Source: Dictyostelium firmibasis
Lineage: Eukaryota > Evosea > Eumycetozoa > Dictyosteliales > Dictyosteliaceae
Length of the DNA stretch: 64,000 nucleotides
NCBI GenBank assembly: GCA_036169595.1
Contig: CM069770.1
Coordinates: 2,710,001 to 2,774,000, forward strand
Direction of reading: 5' to 3'
This document shows, piece by piece, positions 20,859-33,002 of the stretch (positions are counted from its first letter, which is position 1; each line of letters begins with the position of its first letter). The notes beneath the pieces were generated by a model, which worked only from the letters and a program-made list of their open reading frames with translations, had not been told where the DNA came from and did no database searches. Both the position numbers and the translations under genes were made by a program.

Positions 20859-21944
20859 ATTAATTTTAACATTTGGCGGACTTGTATTACCACTACCACG
20901 TGAATTTATATTAAATTGATCTTCTTTCTTTTCAACTTGATTATTATCATCATCATCATCATAAGTTAATTTTGGTGACATTGGATGATTTAAACCACCA
21001 AAACTTGAAAGAAATAAATTTGCATCGATACAATCATCCTTATCGGTTGGTAAATCATGTAAATGCATTAATAACTTTTGTTTTGGTATTTCTTTACCAT
21101 AATTTAATTTTGTAATTAATTGATTGAATTGTTCAAATGTTACCATTGGTTTAGCTGAAAATAATCTATTAAATTTATTTGAAGAACCACCACTTTTTGA
21201 TGGACTATTATTTAAATGTGAATAAACATCACCACCACCACCGCCACCACTACTATTATTATTATTATTATTATTACTATTATTACCACCATTTGGTGAA
21301 TTATTACCAGATATCATTGGTGATAAAAATTTTGGTGTAATATTATACTTTTTTAATAAGTCAATTGGTACTTTAAACTTTGGTAATTTTAATTTTTCAA
21401 TTTGTTTCTCTCGTAATTTTTTTGGATCTTCACCATCCATATAACTTGCCATAGATTCTAAGAATGATTGAAAATCAATAAATGTATTATCCTCTTCTAA
21501 TTGTTTCTTTTCATCAAATATTAAATCTTCAAATGATGAATCATCCTCAAAATCATCTTGATCATCATGATTTGTATTTTCTGGATTATCAACATCATTA
21601 TCAACTTCGTCTTCATCATCATTTTTTGGTTGTTCAGCTCTATGAACAATTCTTAAGAAATTTAATAATTTACCAATTAATGGATTGGTATCAATCGATT
21701 CACCAGTTAATGATTCAATCTCTTGTCTTAACTGAGTTAATGAAATTATACCATTCTCTTCTGTATCAATAGTTTTAAAAACTTGTTCCATTTGATTTAT
21801 AAATTCACCACCTGGTGATCCAATGTTATTTGATGATGATCCAATTGTACCACCAAAACTACCTCCTAAATTATTATTATTTAATTGAATTTCATCCATT
21901 AATTCTTTTTCTTCATCATCTGATGATGAATTATTTGAATACAT
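18855..21944 (-). CDS. Large EF-hand-like, coiled-coil, low-complexity protein, function unknown
   Basis: Single-exon gene, 1,029 residues. Near residues 50-75 the sequence QVFKTIDTEENGIISLTQLR looks like one EF-hand loop, with Glu at position 3 and Gln at position 12, so calcium binding is doubtful. EF-like helices FIDFQSFLESMASYM (about 157-171) and TFEQFNQLITKLNYGKEIPK (about 272-291) follow. Residues 395-515 form a coiled coil (QLQDSYKVLEREVESYQSEL, DQEIDKLRKEARFVDGM), and a second one lies near 920-1,000 (QLLQEERQHSKMLEKQL-like heptads). Between them are Ser/Asn/Gln/Pro-rich stretches, including two perfect copies of SPSHNQSFD. The EF-hand then coiled-coil order recalls Rab11-FIP3, CRACR2A or ninein-type adaptors, but I see no diagnostic Rab-binding motif, so the function is open. 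The last 30 residues (FFSFVTNYLPSTLFCNL) are hydrophobic and might touch a membrane. Confidence 0.8.
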
Positions 21945-22353
21945 TTTAAATTATTATTATTATTAATTATTATTATTAATCTTGTTTTTTTTTTTTATTT
22001 TTTTTTTTTATCTTTTTTTTAATAAAAAAATAGATTTTGAAATGAAAAAAAGAATAAATAAAAAAAAAAAAAGAAAAAAAAATATATATATTTACAAAGT
22101 GATTATTATCACTCTCTATAAAAATTAATTGTTAATAATTATTATTATAAAGAAAAAGGAAAAAAGGAAAAAAGGAAAAAAAAAAAAAATTGTTAATAAT
22201 TAATTTTTATTGATATTTGAATTTATTATAAAAAGAAATGATAAAGGAACCAAAAAAAAAAAAAAATTTAAAAAAAAATAATAAAAAAAAAAAAACAACA
22301 ACAACAAATTTGAATGATAATATTGATAAAAATAAATAATAGTAACCCAATAA

Positions 22354-22385
<32 letters not shown>

Positions 22386-22496
22386 AAATTCAATTACAGA
22401 GAAAAAAAAAGTAGTAAGAGTGTGTGAGTGCTGTTTGATAATATATGAGAGAGGTGGGTATAATGTGTGAATGTGGGTGTATTAATTTGTGAATTA

Positions 22497-22540
<44 letters not shown>

Positions 22541-23387
22541 TTTATTATTTTAACTACTATCACATATTAATTAATAAAAAATATATATGATGAGATAATA
22601 TGAGTTTGTTTTTTTTTGTTTTTTTTCTTTTTTCTTTTTTTTTGTTTTTTATTTTATTTTCCTAGGTGTGGGTAATATGATATAAATTGCAATGTTGATA
22701 AAAAAAAAAAAAAATAAAAAATCACACCAAGATATCTAAAAATGAGATAGTATGTGGTTTTTTTTTTTTTTTTTTTTTCTTTTTTTAAATTTTTAATTTT
22801 TAACTTCCAAAATGACAAAAATTCGATATGAAATAGATTTATTTCATGATAAATATTATATTGATTTGACAACAATGGGTGTTGATTATTATTGTTATAA
22901 TTTATTACTGACCTTTTTTTTTTTTTTATCTAAAAAATTTATATATATGATGAGATTAGGAAATAAAAAAAAAAAAAAGAATCTGATTTTCAATATGTTT
23001 TGAAAAAAAAAAAAAAATTTTACAACGAGGAAATAAAGAAATTAAATATTTTGAATAAAAAAAATAAAAAAAAAAAAGAAATACAAAAATGAATTTTTTT
23101 ATAAAAAAAAAAAAAAAAGACAAAAAAAAAAACAAAAAAAAATATATTTTTTTTTTTTATTTTTTATTTTAAATACAATACCAGTCGATTAGATTTTATG
23201 TTTTGACCAGCAGTACAGTAGTGAAAACTAATAAACAAAACTTTTGATAAAAAAAAAAAATAAAAAAAAAATAAAAAAAAAATAAAATAAAAAAAAAAAA
23301 TTAATTTCAAAAAAAAAAAATAAAAAACCAACCGTTTATTTTTTTTTTTTTTTTTTTTTTTTCAAATTTTTTAAATTTTTTTATTTT

Positions 23388-23424
<37 letters not shown>

Positions 23425-23646
23425 GAAAAATTAGTTTGATTGAACATCTGTAAAACACATAAAAAGTTTTAGATATTTTCTATAAATAAAAATAGAAATT
23501 TTGTAATATTTAAAAAGAAAATCTATATAGCTTATTTTCTTCTTTTTTTTTTTTTTTTTATATTTATTTTTTTTTAAAATTAATTTTTTAAAAAATAAAC
23601 TTTCAAACGTTTTTCAAATAAAAAAAAAAAAAAAAAAAAAAAAAAA
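21945..23646. other. 1.7-kb divergent intergenic region
   Basis: Lies between the divergent gene starts at 21944 and 23647. Long poly-A/T, an (ATT)n tract at about 22498-22540, and a GT-rich stretch at about 22411-22490 (AGTGTGTGAGTGC, GAGAGGTGGGTATAATGTG, GAATGTGGGTGTATT) whose GGGTGT word resembles G-box elements. No open frame longer than low-complexity noise and no gene supported. Confidence 0.6.
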
Positions 23647-25237
23647 ATGTCAAAAAATGGTACAACTAGTAGTAATAAAAAAAAGAAAACGAAATTATCA
23701 GCAGCAGCAGTAACAGCAGCAAATATAGCAAAAGCGAATGCAACATTAAATAATACGAATATAGGTGGTAATATGAATTCAATGAATGGTATACCCTCAT
23801 CATTACCACCATCAGTGACATTACCAGTTGAAGAATTGATATCATTTGTACCAGAATGTTTATTATTCTCACAACTATTAGAATTTGAAGAGAAATTAGA
23901 TGCATCAATCAATAAAAGATTAATTGATATTCAAGAAGCTTCAAGAAGAAATAGTATTAAAAACATTCGTACACTTCGTCTATCAATTTATAATACATAC
24001 TCTAATCAATCAGCTTATTATCATTTAGATAATAAATCATTAAACTCCGTTCAAGAAAGACCATCATGGTCATTACGTGTCGAAGGTAAATTATTGGATG
24101 AATCTCAAGATGAACTTGTAAATAAATCAACTAAATCCTCATCATCATCCTTCACCTCAAACGTAAACAAAAGAAAGTTTTCATCATTTTTTAAAAAAGT
24201 TTTCATTCAAATCGGTCATAGAGATACTTGCGAATGGGATAAATCTCAAACTTTTACTGAAACTGATGGTTTTGAAATTAAAAGAAATGGAAATCAAGAA
24301 GTTGATATAAAAGTATTATTATTATTATTATTATTTTTTTTATTATTGTATTTTTTTACCTAATATTATAGATTTTAAGTTACTAATTATTTGTTTTTTT
24401 ACTTGGATTTATTTAATTGATTTTCATTAAAAGATTTTAATGTATTTAGATCATGTACCACAAAAATATAAAGTATTAGGAGGACTTTCACAATTATTAA
24501 ATATTCATACAGACACAAAACCAAGAATCATTTTAGCATTATGGCATTACATTAAAGCAAATACATTATTAGATGCAGAAACAAAGAAAATTACTTGTGA
24601 TGAAAATTTAAAAAATGTAAAAATCTCCCTTTTGTACACATACACAAACAAAATAAAAAAATATTAATTATTTTTATTTTCTATTATTAATAATTTTTTT
24701 ACAATAACAATAATAATTATTGATAATTAGATATTTAGTTTAGAAGAACTACAATTTAATCAAATACCACAATTATTAAGAGAACATTTATCACCACCTG
24801 ATCCATTAGAATTTCAATATACATTACATTTATCAGGTGATGCTAAAGATTATGAACAAGCATATGATATTCAAGTGGAAGTTGATGAACCAATCTTTAA
24901 TACTAATCCAAACATGAGAAAAGAGATATCACAATTGAATGATGAGATTAATCATCATATTCAAAAAGTTTATCAACATAAGAGAAAACGTGAATTCATG
25001 GAGAAACTATCTTCGGATCCATTAGGTTTCTTAAATGATACAACTGCCAATTTGGTAAAGGATTTCCAAGTTTCAAAATCAACAACTTCAACAGGTTTTG
25101 AAGAGGAAAGACATGCTTCCTTCTATTATCAACCAATGACTGAAGAACTTGTAAAAAATTATCTTTCAAAACAAACTACTCCAAATCCAACACCTCAACA
25201 AATTTCAATGGCTCCTTCAACTCCTCAAACTCCTTAA
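23647..25237 (+). CDS. snf12: SWI/SNF complex subunit SNF12 (BAF60/SMARCD), SWIB domain
   Basis: Accessory subunit of the SWI/SNF chromatin remodeller, nuclear. Exons 23647-24312, 24434-24616, 24731-25237; 451 residues, all joints in frame. The N-terminal Ala/Thr-rich leader is followed by a SMARCD-like helix region (FEEKLDASINKRLIDIQEA) and a strand-rich part (RPSWSLRVEGKLLD, FFKKVFIQI, TDGFEIKRNGNQEVDIK). The SWIB domain starts at the exon 1/2 joint: ILMYLDHVPQKYKVLGGLSQ, then NIHTDTKPRIILALWHYIK, then CDENLKNIFSLEELQF across the exon 2/3 joint, ending near LREHLSPPDPLEF. The C-terminal half has the helical EISQLNDEINHHIQKV segment and a Pro/Gln tail. Tail-to-tail with MAD2, with a TGAT microsatellite between. 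My memory that D. discoideum has two identical copies (snf12-1 and -2) is not testable here. Confidence 0.93.
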
Positions 25238-25447
25238 ATTTCATTTAATCCAAATGAAATAGTTGGCACACCATTGAAAAAAAAAAAAAAATAACAAAAA
25301 AAAATAATAAATAAAATTAGATTATTAATTAAAAATGATTTTTTTTATTTATTTTTATTTTAAAATTAAATTTTAATATGAGAAATAAATATTAGTTTAT
25401 TCTCATTTATATTTATTTACTACTAATTATATCTATATTATTAATTT

Positions 25448-25457
25448 GATTGATTGG

Positions 25458-25517
<60 letters not shown>
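25448..25517. repeat. (TGAT)n microsatellite between convergent genes
   Basis: About 17 TGAT units with one early GGT interruption, ending 7 bp before the MAD2 stop codon. It therefore lies in the 3' flank of both SNF12 and MAD2. Confidence 0.95.
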
Positions 25518-25523
25518 CGAGAT

Positions 25524-26289
25524 TTAATCATTTGAAATTTTATAGGCGACCATACTTTCAACTTTATGAATTGTGGTAGTAAAAGATCTAAGTTTAACTT
25601 GTTGTGAGTTTGTAATGAATTTTGGATCGGATTCTTCCCATTTTTGAGGTACAGCTAAATCTTTACTTGTGTACACCAATAAATCAAATGTACATGCATT
25701 TGGTAAGAGTGGTAAAAATGTAACACTTGCTGTAATTTGTCTAATAATTGCTTGAATTTCACTCATTATCTCTTTTTCTGGTTTTTGTCTTGGTGCTCTA
25801 ATAAATCATTTATTATTAATTATTAATTATTATTATTATTATAAATAAGAAATAAGACATACTCTCCCTCTTTAGGAATATCAGTGGTAACATCGAATAC
25901 CCATCTTTCTAAGACTTCTTTTGTAACGATATCAGTGATAACTAAAACTAATTTTTGAACATCACCGCTTAATAACCATTCGGATAATTGTTTTAAAACA
26001 TTATCTAAATATTCCTTTAATGATTGATCATTAGTCACCAATATTGGTAACCCATATTTTGCAACCCTTGTAAATGATTCTGGTGGATATAGTCCTCTTT
26101 GAAATAGAATTGTATTTATACTATATGCTATTTATATTTATATTTATATTATTATAATTATTCATTGTTTTAAAAAAAAAAAAAAATTATTCCCCTTTGT
26201 GTCATTTTTTTTTACATACAAAAAAACTCGGTTACAATCTCTGTTGAACCCTTTAATGAGATATTTGTTTTAGAAGCTACTGCTTGCAT
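25524..26289 (-). CDS. mad2l1: MAD2 spindle assembly checkpoint protein (HORMA domain)
   Basis: HORMA-domain protein that holds Cdc20 and delays anaphase until kinetochores attach. Exons 26289-26220, 26127-25863, 25797-25524; 202 residues, close to the human 205. The spliced N-terminus reads MQAVASKTNISLKGSTEIV, then the joint gives EFFSYSINTILFQRGLYPPE, then FTRVAKYGLPILVTNDQSL. LERWVFDVTTD, RQITASVTFLPLLPNACTFDLLVY (in parts), PQKWEESDPKFITNSQQVKL and RSFTTTIHKVESMVAYKIS match the family closely, including the C-terminal seat-belt. Introns are 92 and 65 bp. Only the third-exon stop lies near the TGAT repeat. Confidence 0.96.
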
Positions 26290-26458
26290 ATTAATATATT
26301 GTTTTAGAATTATTAGTTTAAAAAATTTTTTAAAAAAAATGAAAAATTAAAAAAAGAAAAAAAAAAAAAAAAAGGAGGGAAAATTGGAAAATATGGGAGA
26401 ATTGATTTAAAAAAAAAAAAAAAAAATGTGCGCACTTAAGTATTATTATATTTTATTA

Positions 26459-27838
26459 TTACAATGATGATTGAGGTAGTTCAAGTGGTGAATGCAAAGT
26501 TGGATGCGTCATTTTCTCTTGTTTATCAGCGTAACTAAATATTGAATCTTTTTCCTCTTGTTGTTTTTCTTTATCATTAATTGTTGGTGGTGTTATATGA
26601 GATAAACATGGTGAAGATACTTCATTCTTTAAAATAATTGGTGGTGGGATTTCAGGTACAGGCAGAGTTGAGGAGATTAAAGGTGAAGAGGGTGAGGAAT
26701 TTAAAAGTGGATCTGATACATCTAATTGTAATTTCTTTGATAATGGTTCAATAATATGATTGCTATTAATATTACTATCTAAACTAATTTGTTGTTGTTG
26801 TTGTTTTTTAATTCTCTCTTGTTCCTCCAATTCTAAATGTTGTTGATAGTCTTTTAATTGTTTAACAAAACCGAAATTTGGATTAATACAAGATCTCTTT
26901 TGTTTGCAAAATGTGAAAGCATCTGTATAAGTCATATGATCTTCTTTCATTAGGTATGCTAATACCACGGTTGTCGATCTACTAATGCCCATTGCACAAT
27001 GCACTAAAATTCTACCACCTTGTTTCTTACAGTCATCGATAAACTCAATTACAGGTTCAAAATGTTCATAGATGTTTGCTTTTGGTCTATCATCCAAGTT
27101 TGCTCTATAGTATTTATAAAGGTGTGGATAAATATCATCTAATTCGCCTGCCATATTAACGATATGTGTTATCTTTAAATTTATCAATTGTTGTCTACTT
27201 CCAGCATTCTCAGCACCACCTAAATATAAAAAATCTTTAATAATCTCTGATGGATATAATTGTGATCCTCCCCCGCTACTACTACTTGAGATAGTACCAT
27301 TACACATGAATGGATAGTCCTTTTGAAATTGATTGAAACCACTTTGATAAATTATGACTTTAGTTTTCTTTTTTTTTAATAGGAAATGTCTAAGTACAAC
27401 TTTATCCCAATCAGATATTTTCAAAGATTTAATTATATCTTGATCACTGTTATTACCACTAATACTACCGCTATCAATGTTTGAAGATATGGTTTTCTCT
27501 AATTCATCAATATTGTAAAGAAAAGGTTTGTCACTATAAACTATAAGTTTTTGAAATATTAAATTCCAATGTTTTGCTGTTACATTTGATCCAATATATT
27601 TACTAAGATTGAATTCTTTAATTTCACCATTTTCATAGAGAGGAGTGGTCGTTGGTGGTGGTGGTATATTTACAGATGTTTTTACATGATTCTTTTCATA
27701 TTGTTCTTTACTCCTTAAATCGATTATAATCTTACTTGATCCAATATCTTGTAGTAAATTATAAACATCCATTGAATTAACATGATATAGTAATGGTAAT
27801 TCCTCTGGTTTTATATTAACTCTATTTATTAAAACCAT
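26459..27838 (-). CDS. Rhodanese-domain dual-specificity protein phosphatase
   Basis: Single exon, 459 residues. Residues about 1-130 form a rhodanese/CDC25-like domain (IDLRSKEQYEKNHVKTSVNI). Where an active rhodanese has Cys, this protein has LIVYSDKPF, so the domain is probably a docking module, as in MAP-kinase phosphatases. Residues about 195-340 are the catalytic phosphatase: FLYLGGAENAGSRQQL, HIVNMAGELDD, NLDDRPKANIYEHF (likely general-acid Asp) and the P-loop HCAMGISRS with nucleophile Cys and Arg, followed by VVLAYLMKEDHMTY. The C-terminal 110 residues are Gln/Ser/Pro-rich. Expected activity: removal of phosphate from Ser/Thr and Tyr of a kinase target. The substrate is unknown. Confidence 0.92.
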   Translation of the reverse strand: MVLINRVNIKPEELPLLYHVNSMDVYNLLQDIGSSKIIIDLRSKEQYEKNHVKTSVNIPPPPTTTPLYENGEIKEFNLSKYIGSNVTAKHWNLIFQKLIVYSDKPFLYNIDELEKTISSNIDSGSISGNNSDQDIIKSLKISDWDKVVLRHFLLKKKKTKVIIYQSGFNQFQKDYPFMCNGTISSSSSGGGSQLYPSEIIKDFLYLGGAENAGSRQQLINLKITHIVNMAGELDDIYPHLYKYYRANLDDRPKANIYEHFEPVIEFIDDCKKQGGRILVHCAMGISRSTTVVLAYLMKEDHMTYTDAFTFCKQKRSCINPNFGFVKQLKDYQQHLELEEQERIKKQQQQQISLDSNINSNHIIEPLSKKLQLDVSDPLLNSSPSSPLISSTLPVPEIPPPIILKNEVSSPCLSHITPPTINDKEKQQEEKDSIFSYADKQEKMTHPTLHSPLELPQSSL

Positions 27839-28274
27839 TTTATTACTTGTTCTTATTGTTGCTAATTTTTTTTATTGGTTACTATTGTTTTTGTATTTGT
27901 CGATATTTATTAGTGTTATTGAAATTAAAATTAATGTTACAGTTATTTATTAATTATGAGAGAATTTGTTTTTATATATAAAAAAAAAAAAAAAAGATAA
28001 ATTTATAAATGGTATATTTAGAAACGAAATGTTATTAAAAAAAAAAAAAAAAAAAAATTGAAATAAAAACGGGTTACTTTTTTTTTTTAATTATTTTTAT
28101 TTTTTTTATTTTTTTTGTTTTTTTTTTTTTTTAAAATTTTCATGGATTTCACCTCAAAAATGCATAGAATATTATTTATAAATAAAAATTGTTACCTTCA
28201 AATTTAATAATTCACTGAATAAAAATATAACACCTCAAAGACTTTATCCATATTTTTAAATAATAATAATAAAG

Positions 28275-28325
<51 letters not shown>

Positions 28326-28914
28326 ATAATAATGCGATGAATATTTTAATTTTTTAGTTTTTATTACATTTATTTATTTAACATGTTCAAAAATACAAAA
28401 AGTGGTTGGGATGGGTGGTATTGATTAAACATTGGAAAAAAAAAAAAAAAAAAAAAACCCAAAAGCGAAACAAGTAAAAACTGTTTTTATTGTATAATGA
28501 TAATGATTTTTAATTTTGTAGTGGAACAACAAAAAACACACATTTTTTTTTTTCTTCAAACACACATCCATTTTAGATTAAATACCAATAAAACATAAAA
28601 AAAAAAAAATTTATTGATACCACTCTACCCCTAATAATTACTTTTATTGAACGACATGTGTTATTGATCTAACACACCTTTAATTTTTTTTTTATTATAT
28701 ATAAAATACAAAGCTTTCATAATTCTTTATTTGATTTAATACACACACCCCACAATTGATACCATATATATATATACATTGAATAAAAAAATAAATTAAA
28801 AATTTTTAAAATAAATATTAATAATTAAAAATGAATAAAAAATGAATAAATAAATTAAATCATAATAAATTAAAAAAAATATAATCATTAAAAAAAAAAA
28901 AAAATATATTCACT

Positions 28915-28950
<36 letters not shown>

Positions 28951-29188
28951 TTCAAAATAAAATATATAAAAAATAAGGTAAAAAGAATAATAGAAAACTA
29001 TAAAAACCTAAATAAATAATAAAACATTTCCAAAATATTCATAAAAATAAACAAACCAAAAAAAATAAACAAACCAAAAAAAAAAAAAAAAAAAAAAAAT
29101 AACCAACAAATAAATATATAAATATAATAAAAATATAAATTAATAAACAGTTTTTAACATTGGTTAAAATACTATAATAAATTGACAA
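27839..29188. other. 1.35-kb divergent intergenic region
   Basis: Promoter space for the phosphatase (minus) and the kinase-like gene (plus). Many poly-A runs, including about 46 A at 28276-28321. A few non-AT words stand out: CCACTCTACCCCTAATAATT (about 28620), CATGTGTTATTGATCTAACA (28658) and ACACACACCCCACAATTG (about 28741). No gene is seen. Confidence 0.6.
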
Positions 29189-29210
29189 ATGGAAGATAAT
29201 AATAATAGTA

Positions 29211-29243
<33 letters not shown>

Positions 29244-32200
29244 ACAAAATTAATGATGATAATAATGAAATTAGTGGTGATAATAATATTGATGAAATTA
29301 TTGGTGATAATAATGGTGATAATAGTAATCAAACTATTATAGATATTCAAAAAAGTCTTACAAATGGTCAAAAACTTTCCGTTGAAGATTGTTTGTATTA
29401 TTATGACTTCAAAACTATTATTGAACCATTGAATAAATTAAGAGAGAAGTATTTAAATAAACTAATTGACAAGCCCACTTCCGATAAAAAGTTTAATCCA
29501 AATAATCCTTTACAATTAATGAAAAATATTCAAAAATCTCCTGTTTTCCTAAACTCAATTAAACAAGTTACGGGAAAGATTCAAAAAACTATAGAGTCAA
29601 CAACATCCATACCAAGTGAACCACACCAAACCAAACTTTCATTGTTATTGCATAATTATATGAAAAAACAAGATATATCAACGATTCAAGAATTAGAGGA
29701 ACTGGATAAGTCGGTAAGAAAATATGCAATATCGGGGGAACACTGTCTTAATAAGAATTTTGACACACCATTATTAACTTTATTAAAGTATAAAAAAGAT
29801 CCAGACTATTTTTATTATTGTTGTTTATTATTCGCTCATTATGGTAAACTTGAAAATTTGGAGTACATGGGTAACAATTCATTAAATTCTTTTGACTATG
29901 TATTAAAATCAAAGTGCCAAGAAATTATTCATCTATTCTTATACTGTGGTGCCTGTGAAAGTTATTCTATTGTTTTTTCAACAACCGGAGGAATATATGA
30001 TGTTTACAAAGCCAATGAACCATTAATTCTCAATGTAAAACACCTAATAAATGTTTTCCAAACTATTGAATTACCACAAATAAATAGAATTTTCATTGGA
30101 ATGGAGATTGAAAACAAAGGAGTATTGGATAGAATCGATAGTGTATTGGAAATGGTCAATTACGAAGATATCATTGAAAAAAAAAATCTCAAAAAACAAT
30201 TGAAAGGAAAATTAAAAATCTTTAAAACTTCATCTGCAGTTTCATCAATATCAATATCAGAGCCAACAGTAAATTCGAATTTGGATCCAGTTTCAAATTC
30301 TACTTCAATTCAAGAGCTAACACTAACACAGGAACTAACACCAACCCCAATTTCGAGTTCAACACCAACATCAACACCAATACCAACACCAACTCCAACA
30401 CCAACTCCAACTCCAACTCCAACTAAAACATCAACATCAACATCAATACCAACACCAACACCAACACCAACACCAACACCAACACCAACACCAACACCAA
30501 CACCAACACCAACACCAACACCAACACCAACACCAACACTACCAATACCAATCCCATCATCAACACCAACACCAATTCTATCAACATCAACATCAACACC
30601 AGTTCTATCAACATCAACATCAACACCAATAATCATACCAACATCAACATCAACATCAACATTAACATCAGCATCAGCATCAACATCAACATCAACATCA
30701 ACATCAACATCAACATTAACATCAACACCAATATCAACACTAACACCAACAACATTAATAACACTACCACAAACAACAACATCAACAACAATAACACCAA
30801 CATCAAAAACAACACCAAAATTAAAACCAAAAATGAATTTAAAAAATTTAAATTTATTAAAAAAAGAAAACATTGAGGATAAAAATTCATTCGTTGATGT
30901 TGAAATGGATATTGGTGATAAAATTTTTTTAAGTTATACTAAAGTTAAAGTTATAAATAATTATTCTATAACATTTCTTTCAGAAGATAGTATTAGTACT
31001 GGTGGTAATTCAAAAGTTATAGTTGGTTTCTATAATGGTGAAAAGGTTGCCTGTAAAAAAGTTTCTTTCGAAAAAGTTGACGCAAAATATTTTATTAAAG
31101 AGGTAGGAATATTTCATATGTTTGAAGAAACATCATCAGTCAAACTTCGTGGTATATTACATCAAGGAGACGATTTTTACTTGGTGATGGATTTGGCAAA
31201 ATGTACCTTACTTAGTATATTAAAAGATAGTCCTGTCAATGAAATTACATGGGAACATGTTTTATATATTATTCGTTCAATGTTATTAGAAATTCAAAGT
31301 GTTCATTCAATGGGAGTGTTCCATAGAGACATTAAACCTTCAAACTTTTTAATAACCAATTCAAATAGTGTGGCAATTTGTGACTTTGGTTTAAGTAAAG
31401 TAAAAAAGGATGATGATCATTTATCAATTGATCCTTCACTATATCGACCTACTGGTACAAAAGGTTATATCGACCCTTTTTTATATAGTGACAGCGATGC
31501 ATTGGTTCCATTTAAATACGAAAATGATATTTATAGTTTATCTATGGCAATATTTGATGTAACTATTAATCTTTTTTATTTTTTTTTATATTTATATATT
31601 TTATAAATATTAATATTTTTTATGATTTATAACTTAGGTAATATGTTTTAAAATGATTGGAGAAATTTTCCCATATCATAGCGTTTATTTTGATTATAAA
31701 CTTGGAAACATATATGAATTCCCATATGAAACACCTGTAGAATTTGTTGAATTTATTAAATCAATGTGGAGTATACCATCAAAAAGACCAACAATTGAAG
31801 TGTTGATTTCAACATTTGATGTCATTTTAAAATCTTTTGATTTTGATTATTGGAATGATAAAAATGAATACCACAATAAAATCAATGTCGATTTTTGCAA
31901 TTCATTACTTATACATGATAAAATAAAACTTGAAGAAAAATGTAAAAATTTAGAAATTAAGATCAATTCTTTAAAAAATGAACTTAGTTTTATACCATTC
32001 ATTGGGGATAAAAAACAACCAATAGTTGATAATAATAGTAATAATAATAATAATAATGAAAATAATGAAAATAATAATAATAATGATAGTAATAATAATA
32101 ATGAAAATAATAATAACAATAATATTAATAATAGTTATAACAATGAAAATAGTAATAATAATAGTGATAAAAATAATGAACATAATGGCAATATTAGTGA

Positions 32201-32678
32201 TAATAATAATAATAGTAATGATGAAATTAGTAATAATAGTGATAAAAATAATGAAAATAGTGATAATATTAGTGATGATAATGAAAATAATAATAGTAAT
32301 AATAGTGATAAAAATGATGAAAATAATGGTAATATTAGTGATAATAATGATAATAATGAAAATAATAAAAAAAATAAAAATAAAAATAATAAAAAAAATA
32401 AAAATAATAAAAATAAAAATAATAAAAAAAAAAATAATACCAGTAATGATAGTAATGAGCCAGAAATAAAAATTGGATCAAAAGAATTTTTCAATGATAA
32501 AAGTAAATTGGAACATTTGAAGGCTTTGAAGAAAAAATCAAAAAAAATCAAATACTTAGAAAGAGAATTAGTTATTTACAAAAGAGCAATTGAGTCGATT
32601 AATACAGGAACATTATCAAATCAACCATTGGAGTCTCTTTCTTCAAACAATGACCAGCTTCCACCAATTTTATCTTAA
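29189..32678 (+). CDS. Protein kinase with Pro-Thr repeat linker and Asn-rich tail
   Basis: Exons 29189-31558 and 31638-32678 (joint AIFD|VICFKMIGEI); 1,136 residues. The N-terminal 55 residues are Asn/Asp-rich. Residues about 60-330 are an ankyrin-like helical region (DTPLLTLLKYKKDPDYFYYC, FAHYGKLENLEYMG, FLYCGACESY). Residues about 350-545 are a Thr/Pro/Ser linker with a long run of the dipeptide Pro-Thr. The kinase core follows: glycine-rich region ISTGGNSKVIVGFYNG, VACKKVSF (catalytic Lys), HRDIKPSNFL, ICDFGLSKV, GTKGYIDPF, YENDIYSLSMAIFD and, across the joint, RPTIEVL. The glycine loop is loose (STGGNSKV), but the main catalytic residues are present, so an active Ser/Thr or TKL-like kinase is plausible. 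The tail is Asn/Asp/Lys-rich and ends in a short coiled coil. Substrate unknown; a lineage-specific kinase by appearance. Confidence 0.85.
30437..30538 (+). repeat. (CCAACA)n hexanucleotide repeat coding Pro-Thr
   Basis: About 17 perfect CCAACA units inside a longer CCA/ACT/ACA/TCA mixture (30360-30800), giving an extended Pro-Thr-Ser linker in the kinase gene. Confidence 0.9.
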
Positions 32679-33002
32679 TATTCTCATTATATTCTTTAAA
32701 ATTTTATTAATAATCAAACATTTTTTTTAAATAATAATAATAATAATAAACATTTTAATTTTGTAAAAAAGATATCTTTTTTCTATTTTTTTGGTATTTT
32801 CGATTCTCATTTTTTTTTTTTTTTAATATTACTTTTTTATTTATAAATTAATTATTTATACCGAGATATGTGATGAAAATTCCCAACATCTCTAAATTTT
32901 GGATTTTTATTATTTCACATTAATAATTGAAAAATAATATATATTATAAATTCATTAACAGATTTTTTTTAATTTTTTATTATTTTTATTTATTAATTTA
33001 GT
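32679..33002. other. Tail-to-tail intergenic region
   Basis: Poly-T/A with one less AT-rich phrase (ACCGAGATATGTGATGAAAA, about 32859). It serves as 3' flank for the kinase gene and for acyl-CoA synthetase paralogue 2. No gene is seen. Confidence 0.6.

Noticed and set aside
30310-30890. Val/Gly/Asp-rich open frames on the minus strand
   Set aside because: They are shadows of the Pro-Thr-Ser repeat of the kinase gene.
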